Below are positions 60,381 to 64,000 of a stretch of DNA of 64,000 nt, piece after piece (position 1 is the first letter of the stretch; the number at the start of each line of letters is the position of its first letter). Source of the stretch: Virgibacillus phasianinus (GTDB taxonomy: Bacteria > Bacillota > Bacilli > Bacillales > Amphibacillaceae). The position numbers and the translations under genes were made by a program. The notes below the pieces were generated by a model, which was not told the DNA's origin, ran no database searches, and saw only the letters and a program-made list of their open reading frames with translations. The stretch lies in contig NZ_CP022315.1 of NCBI RefSeq assembly GCF_002216775.1, positions 1,922,001 to 1,986,000 of the forward strand. Direction: 5' to 3'.

Positions 60381-62669
60381 TTGTTAGCAAAATGTCGGAA
60401 TTTCCTGCTTCTTTGCCTGGCAGTCATGTTATTGTTACCAGTGGCACTTCAGGACAATCATGTCTATGCAAAGGAAAAAGAAAAAGGGGACCTTTTGAAC
60501 ATTAATCCTGCACCGCAGAAGATTACAAAACTTGGAAAAGGATTCCCGTTAACCCCCGTTGTCGGACTGGTTATTGGAGAAAATGCGGATGAGCCTGCCG
60601 TGCGTGAAGTTGTAGAAGCGCTAAATACTGCCAATGTCAAACGCATTGTCCGCAAGCATGCCGGGGAATCAGTACCGAATACCCCAGTGACGATTTGGAT
60701 CGGTAACTTTTCAAAAAATTCCTCTGCTGCCAAGGTTATGGACGAACTAGGTGTCAATGGGTTTCAGGGACTGAAGGACGAAAGCTATGTTCTGGCCGCA
60801 AATAATAAGCACATTGTCTTGGCCGGGTCAGATAAGGCCGGAACGTTTTATGCCGCCCAAACGTTTGACCAGCTCATTCAGGAAAAGCCCGGGCGTGATT
60901 GGGTTCCATCCGTAGCCATCCTTGATTGGCCGGAAATGCCGATGCGCGGATCAATTGAAGGATTCTATGGCCCGCCATGGTCCCATGAAGACCGGCTGAG
61001 CCAGCTTGAGTTTTACAGTGAAAATAAAATGAATGCCTATATTTATGCGCCGAAAGATGATCCATATCATCGTGAAAAGTGGCGCGAACCTTATCCGGAA
61101 GATGAGTTAAACAAGTTAAAAGAGCTAGTAGATAAAGCAAATGAAAATCATGTTGATTTCACTTTCTCGCTGTCTCCAGGAAACACGATTTGCTATTCCG
61201 GGGACGAAGATTTTTCCTTACTAATGGATAAGATGCAGACCGTGTGGGATCTGGGTGTGCGCTCTTACGCAATCTTCCTGGATGACATCAGCTATGAACT
61301 TCACTGTGAGCAGGATAAGGCCAAATTCGGCGATGATCCGGATCCGTCGGCTGCAGCACAGGCTTACTTGTTAAATCGTTTTAACAAAGAATTTATTCAA
61401 ACACATGAAGGGGCTGAGCGGTTAATTACGGTTCCTACCGGTTATGCCGGCAATGATTCGACAATATACCGGGAGCGTTTCGCCGATCTAGTCGATGAGG
61501 ACACCATTGTCATGTGGACAGGCCCTGAAGTAGTTTCCGAACGTATCACCTCTGAAGGCGCCGAAAAGGTCTCGGACATTTTTCAGCATGATTTATTAAT
61601 TTGGGACAACTACCCGGTCAATGACTATGATCGCAACCGGTTGTTTCTCGGTCCATTGGTGAAAAGAGATGCTGATTTAACGGATCACGGTGTTATGGGA
61701 TTGACGGCCAATCCGATGAATGAAGCAGAGGCCTCCAAAATTTCATTGTATACGATTGCTGATTTCACGTGGAATTCAGATGCTTACAATCCAAGAGAGT
61801 CATGGGAGAGAAGCATTGCATCGTTCGGGGGCGACGCAGCGGATGCATTGAAAACGTTCGCTGAAAACTCGTATTCGTCACCGATAAATAATAAAGAATC
61901 GCTGACATTAACCCCTTTGATTAATGATTTTTGGGAAGCTTACGAAGAGGATAACGCGGAACAAGCTGCAAACCAGTTAATTGCCGAATTCGAAGAGATG
62001 CAACAGGTTCCGGAAAAGCTTCAGCAAAAGATGGAAAACAAAAAGTTCTTAACGGAAGCCGAGCCATACCTCAAGAAACTTGCATTATATGGTGAGGCAG
62101 GTGCAGCGGCCGTTAACTATTTAATGGCACAGCAAGCAGATGATGCAAACAAAGCAAGTCAGTACAAAGAAAAGCTAAAGGTCTTATTTGATCAATCTGA
62201 GCAAATTCCGCAAAAGATGGGAGAAGGCGTCATCCGAAAATTTTTGACGGACACTTTATGGGGACCAAACCTTGCCCTTAATCAGCCGGTGGAAGTGAAT
62301 AACTATTGGAACAATCTTCCTAGTGTCAACGGTGAAAAAGCCGTGGATGGGGAATTGAAAACTAGGTGGGCTTCCGGTGGCGGTGTGACCTCCGCGTGGC
62401 TTGTGGTCAATTTCCCAGAAGGTGTTACCTTTAACCAAACTTTATTAAGGGAATGCAAGGATTTTGGAGATCGGATCCAAAACTATGAAATTCAATATTG
62501 GGATGGCTCGAATTGGGTGACGGTCCATTCAGGCGGAGTGCCTGCGAGAATTCAAGTGGATCAGTTTGAGCCGGTGACAACAACCAAAGTACGATTAAAC
62601 ATTACCGACGCAACCTATGAGCCTACTATTTGGGAATTTGAAGTTTATAATACAGAAGCTGCACGATAA
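60381..62669 (+). CDS. Secreted beta-N-acetylglucosaminidase (GH84) with discoidin-like domain
   Basis: 762 residues, TTG start at 60381 preceded by AAGGTGATG. A signal peptide (FLLLCLAVMLLLPVALQDNHVYA) is followed by a GH20b-like domain (about 40-180), the GH84 TIM barrel opening with MRGSIEGFYGPPWSHEDRLSQLEFYSENKMNAYIYAPKDDPYHR and containing the paired catalytic Asp in AIFLDDISYE, a helical domain, and a C-terminal F5/8-type module (about 625-760, NLALNQPVEVNNYW...AVDGELKTRWASGG...ARIQVDQFEP). It removes N-acetylglucosamine from glycans outside the cell. No LPXTG signal is present. Confidence 0.9.
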   Translation: MLAKCRNFLLLCLAVMLLLPVALQDNHVYAKEKEKGDLLNINPAPQKITKLGKGFPLTPVVGLVIGENADEPAVREVVEALNTANVKRIVRKHAGESVPNTPVTIWIGNFSKNSSAAKVMDELGVNGFQGLKDESYVLAANNKHIVLAGSDKAGTFYAAQTFDQLIQEKPGRDWVPSVAILDWPEMPMRGSIEGFYGPPWSHEDRLSQLEFYSENKMNAYIYAPKDDPYHREKWREPYPEDELNKLKELVDKANENHVDFTFSLSPGNTICYSGDEDFSLLMDKMQTVWDLGVRSYAIFLDDISYELHCEQDKAKFGDDPDPSAAAQAYLLNRFNKEFIQTHEGAERLITVPTGYAGNDSTIYRERFADLVDEDTIVMWTGPEVVSERITSEGAEKVSDIFQHDLLIWDNYPVNDYDRNRLFLGPLVKRDADLTDHGVMGLTANPMNEAEASKISLYTIADFTWNSDAYNPRESWERSIASFGGDAADALKTFAENSYSSPINNKESLTLTPLINDFWEAYEEDNAEQAANQLIAEFEEMQQVPEKLQQKMENKKFLTEAEPYLKKLALYGEAGAAAVNYLMAQQADDANKASQYKEKLKVLFDQSEQIPQKMGEGVIRKFLTDTLWGPNLALNQPVEVNNYWNNLPSVNGEKAVDGELKTRWASGGGVTSAWLVVNFPEGVTFNQTLLRECKDFGDRIQNYEIQYWDGSNWVTVHSGGVPARIQVDQFEPVTTTKVRLNITDATYEPTIWEFEVYNTEAAR

Positions 62670-62689
62670 TAGGAAGTGGATATGCAATT

Positions 62690-62720
62690 GGGGCTGACTG
62701 TTTGATGGCAGCCCTTTTTG
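62690..62720 (+). terminator. Terminator of the GH84 gene
   Basis: GGGGCTG pairs with CAGCCC around ACTGTTTGATGG, followed by TTTTTGTT. Confidence 0.8.
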
Positions 62721-62898
62721 TTGTGCAAGAAGTCGGGAAACTTCCTGGGGATAAGTGAAGAACTCGGCCAAACCGATGCACATTTTGTCATATTTTGAAA
62801 TGAAATGTTATTAAATTGTATCCTCCTGATAATCTCATAGTTTTATTCATTTGCTAGACTAGAATAGTCATCAACTATACAGCAAAGGAGCATACATA

Positions 62899-63720
62899 AT
62901 GGAAAATAAAAAGCATTCGATAGGAAAGTACATAGGAGCAACTGCCTTTGTCACATCGCTCGCATTTACACCGGTTGTCGCGGGAAGTGTTTTTGCCCAT
63001 GGGGCCGCACCGGACAATGGTAATACAGGAAATGAAGAGGTGGTTGTCCCAACTGTTACTGTTAGTTCCGGTCTCATTTCAGCAGGCGATAGAGGAGAAG
63101 CTGTCAGTGATGTGCAATCAGTTTTAAATAACAATGGTTACGACCTGAATGTGGATGGAATATTCGGCCCAATTACGAACGATGCAGTGAGAGATTTTCA
63201 ACAGGATAATGATCTTCTGGTCGACGGGATTGTCGGACCACATACAAAAAAAGCTCTAAATACAAGTGATCATACGAATGAACAGGGAATAACCATTACT
63301 GAGGCGCCTGAACAAAAGACAGAATCCGAGGTAGTAGATACCCCGGCTGATTCTCAGTCTGATATTGTTTCGATTGCCGAAAGTTTAGTTGGTACCCCTT
63401 ATACATTTGGCGGAACAACACCTCAAGAAGGTTTCGACAGCAGTGGTTTCATCAACTATGTGTTCGAGCAAGTCGGCATTCCGCTCGATAGAACCCATGC
63501 TGAAATGTGGGAAAATAATGGTACACATGTAGATAGCCCAAGTCCTGGCGACGTTGTATTTTTCGAAGATACATATAAAGATGGTATATCGCACAGTGGT
63601 ATTTATATCGGAAACAACAAAATGATCCATGCCGGTACAGAAGAAACAGGCGTAGAAGTAACATCCCTTGACGCAGACTACTGGCAAAGCCGTTACGTCG
63701 GCGCAAAATCATTTCAATAG
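62899..63720 (+). CDS. NlpC/P60 domain protein with peptidoglycan-binding domain; catalytic Cys replaced by Ser
   Basis: 273 residues. Signal peptide to about residue 35. A PG_binding_1 domain spans 60-120 (DRGEAVSDVQSVLNNNGYDLNVDGIFGPITNDAVRDFQQDNDL). The NlpC/P60 domain spans 155-273: SIAESLVGTPYTFGGTTPQEGFDSSGFINYVFEQVGI, SPSPGDVVFFED, ISHSGIYIGNNKMIHAG. Catalysis needs the Cys of FDCSGF; here residue 181 is Ser (codon AGC at 63439-63441, one base from TGC). The catalytic His (232) and the further His (244) remain. The protein would still bind peptidoglycan but is probably inactive as a Cys peptidase. AAAGGAG precedes the ATG. Confidence 0.9.
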   Translation: MENKKHSIGKYIGATAFVTSLAFTPVVAGSVFAHGAAPDNGNTGNEEVVVPTVTVSSGLISAGDRGEAVSDVQSVLNNNGYDLNVDGIFGPITNDAVRDFQQDNDLLVDGIVGPHTKKALNTSDHTNEQGITITEAPEQKTESEVVDTPADSQSDIVSIAESLVGTPYTFGGTTPQEGFDSSGFINYVFEQVGIPLDRTHAEMWENNGTHVDSPSPGDVVFFEDTYKDGISHSGIYIGNNKMIHAGTEETGVEVTSLDADYWQSRYVGAKSFQ

Positions 63721-63721
63721 T

Positions 63722-63801
63722 GGGACATGGGGACAGGTCCCTTGTCCCAGATTCGAAAGCTAGCATGCTGGTGGGTTCCCCGCCTGGATGCTGGCTTTTT
63801 T
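63722..63801. repeat. GGGACAGG repeat plus GCTAGC-stem hairpin
   Basis: GGGACATGGGGACAGGTCCC TTGTCCC begins two bases after the NlpC/P60 stop codon. AAAGCTAGCATG...GGATGCTGGCTTTTTT (63757-63801) follows as terminator. Confidence 0.85.
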
Positions 63802-63811
63802 GTGTTTAGAG

Positions 63812-63855
63812 CGGGACGCGGGACCTGTCCCCATGTCCCTATCCCCATGTCCCTA
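63812..63855. repeat. GGGACAGG-family palindrome with repeated right arm
   Basis: GGGACGCGGGACCTGTCCCC then ATGTCCCT twice. Confidence 0.7.
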
Positions 63856-63891
63856 TACATGACATTAAATCCTTAATATGTAATAATAGTG

Positions 63892-63910
63892 TTGTTGAAA
63901 TATGCAACAA
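63892..63910. promoter_or_regulatory. TTGTTG-N7-CAACAA dyad before the PrpR-like gene
   Basis: A perfect 6-base inverted repeat ending 12 bases before the start codon. Its position suits autoregulation or control of a divergent promoter. Confidence 0.4.
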
Positions 63911-63922
63911 ATGAGGGATAAA

Positions 63923-64000
63923 ATGATAAAGGCACTTTTAATTGCTCCGTATCAAGGGATGGCTGAAACGGTTAAAAAAGTGAATATACCGGATGATATT
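63923..64000 (+). CDS. PrpR N-terminal domain regulator, 5' fragment
   Basis: The first 26 codons are in the window: MIKALLIAPYQGMAETVKKV then NIPDDI. GAGGG lies five bases before the ATG at 63923. The sequence matches the start of the PrpR_N sensory domain (IKALLIAPYxGLaExv), found in sigma-54-dependent activators of Bacillaceae that control propionate or amino-acid catabolism. The DNA-binding and AAA+ parts would lie beyond the right edge. The family call rests on this short stretch. Confidence 0.6.
   Translation, partial: MIKALLIAPYQGMAETVKKVNIPDDI

Noticed and set aside
1-64000. tRNA, rRNA, insertion sequence or prophage genes
   Set aside because: No CCA-ended cloverleaf pattern, rRNA motif, transposase DDE or Y1 motif, or phage structural gene was found on either strand by reading.

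Overview
The window looks like chromosomal DNA of a low-GC Gram-positive, probably a halotolerant Bacillaceae of the Oceanobacillus/Virgibacillus/Lentibacillus type. The reasons are strong AGGAGG ribosome sites with frequent TTG/GTG starts, GbsR/OpuAC betaine genes, LPXTG-type surface proteins with a class D sortase, a SAM-I riboswitch, and the GGGACAGG...CCTTGTCCC repeat that is frequent in this group. I see no rRNA, tRNA, CRISPR array, prophage or intact insertion sequence. This species placement is inference.

Layout. 1-2.2 kb: osmoprotection (start of an aldehyde dehydrogenase gene, a betaine-binding lipoprotein, GbsR). 2.2-3.1 kb: a type I toxin-antitoxin locus plus a second antitoxin RNA copy without a toxin. 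3.1-9.3 kb: TetR/MFS pair, HEPN/MNT pair, and a PadR-DUF1048-ABC exporter operon whose ATPase gene is broken. 9.6-15 kb: MerR with a divergent CPBP protease operon, HAD phosphatase, alpha/beta hydrolase, DinB and DUF1697 genes. 15.5-30.4 kb: a catabolic island with an amidohydrolase, a large unrecognised HTH protein, an NDP-forming acyl-CoA ligase, a MaoC pair, a thiolase-like/DUF35 pair, an acyl-CoA dehydrogenase pair, an aldehyde dehydrogenase and an MFS carrier. Its core has the same parts as the actinobacterial igr steroid side-chain operon. 31-36 kb: a second betaine-binding protein, a VOC protein, a WYL regulator with a GyrI-like gene, and small proteins. 36-44 kb: an abgA/abgT/abgB-type operon with a third M20 hydrolase and a regulator, split by a 750-bp array of alternating palindromes. 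44-53.6 kb: UvrA-like protein, NRAMP-like carrier, small secreted and membrane proteins, pyrimidine-dimer glycosylase, MHS-family carrier, GNAT. 53.7-64 kb: arylsulfotransferase-like protein, a SAM-riboswitch-controlled sodium symporter with a 44-aa partner, sortase D with its M20 substrate, a GH84 enzyme, an NlpC/P60 protein whose catalytic Cys is Ser, and the start of a PrpR-type regulator.

How the parts fit. Two osmolyte-uptake loci and a ProP-like carrier point to life at changing salinity. The catabolic island and the abg region suggest use of CoA-activated branched or cyclic acids and of amide-linked aminobenzoyl or peptide compounds. The last 7 kb encodes cell-surface and exported enzymes.

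At least four families of dispersed palindromic DNA run through the window. The GGGACAGG family often begins exactly at a stop codon and is usually followed by a GCTAGC-stem hairpin with a T-run, so it appears to act as a mobile 3'-end and terminator module. The A/B palindrome family forms the array at 37.6-38.3 kb and has solo, partial and hairpin-less copies elsewhere. Several gene remnants (DoxX-like, abgA tail, DUF3231, zinc ribbon) show ongoing decay and duplication.
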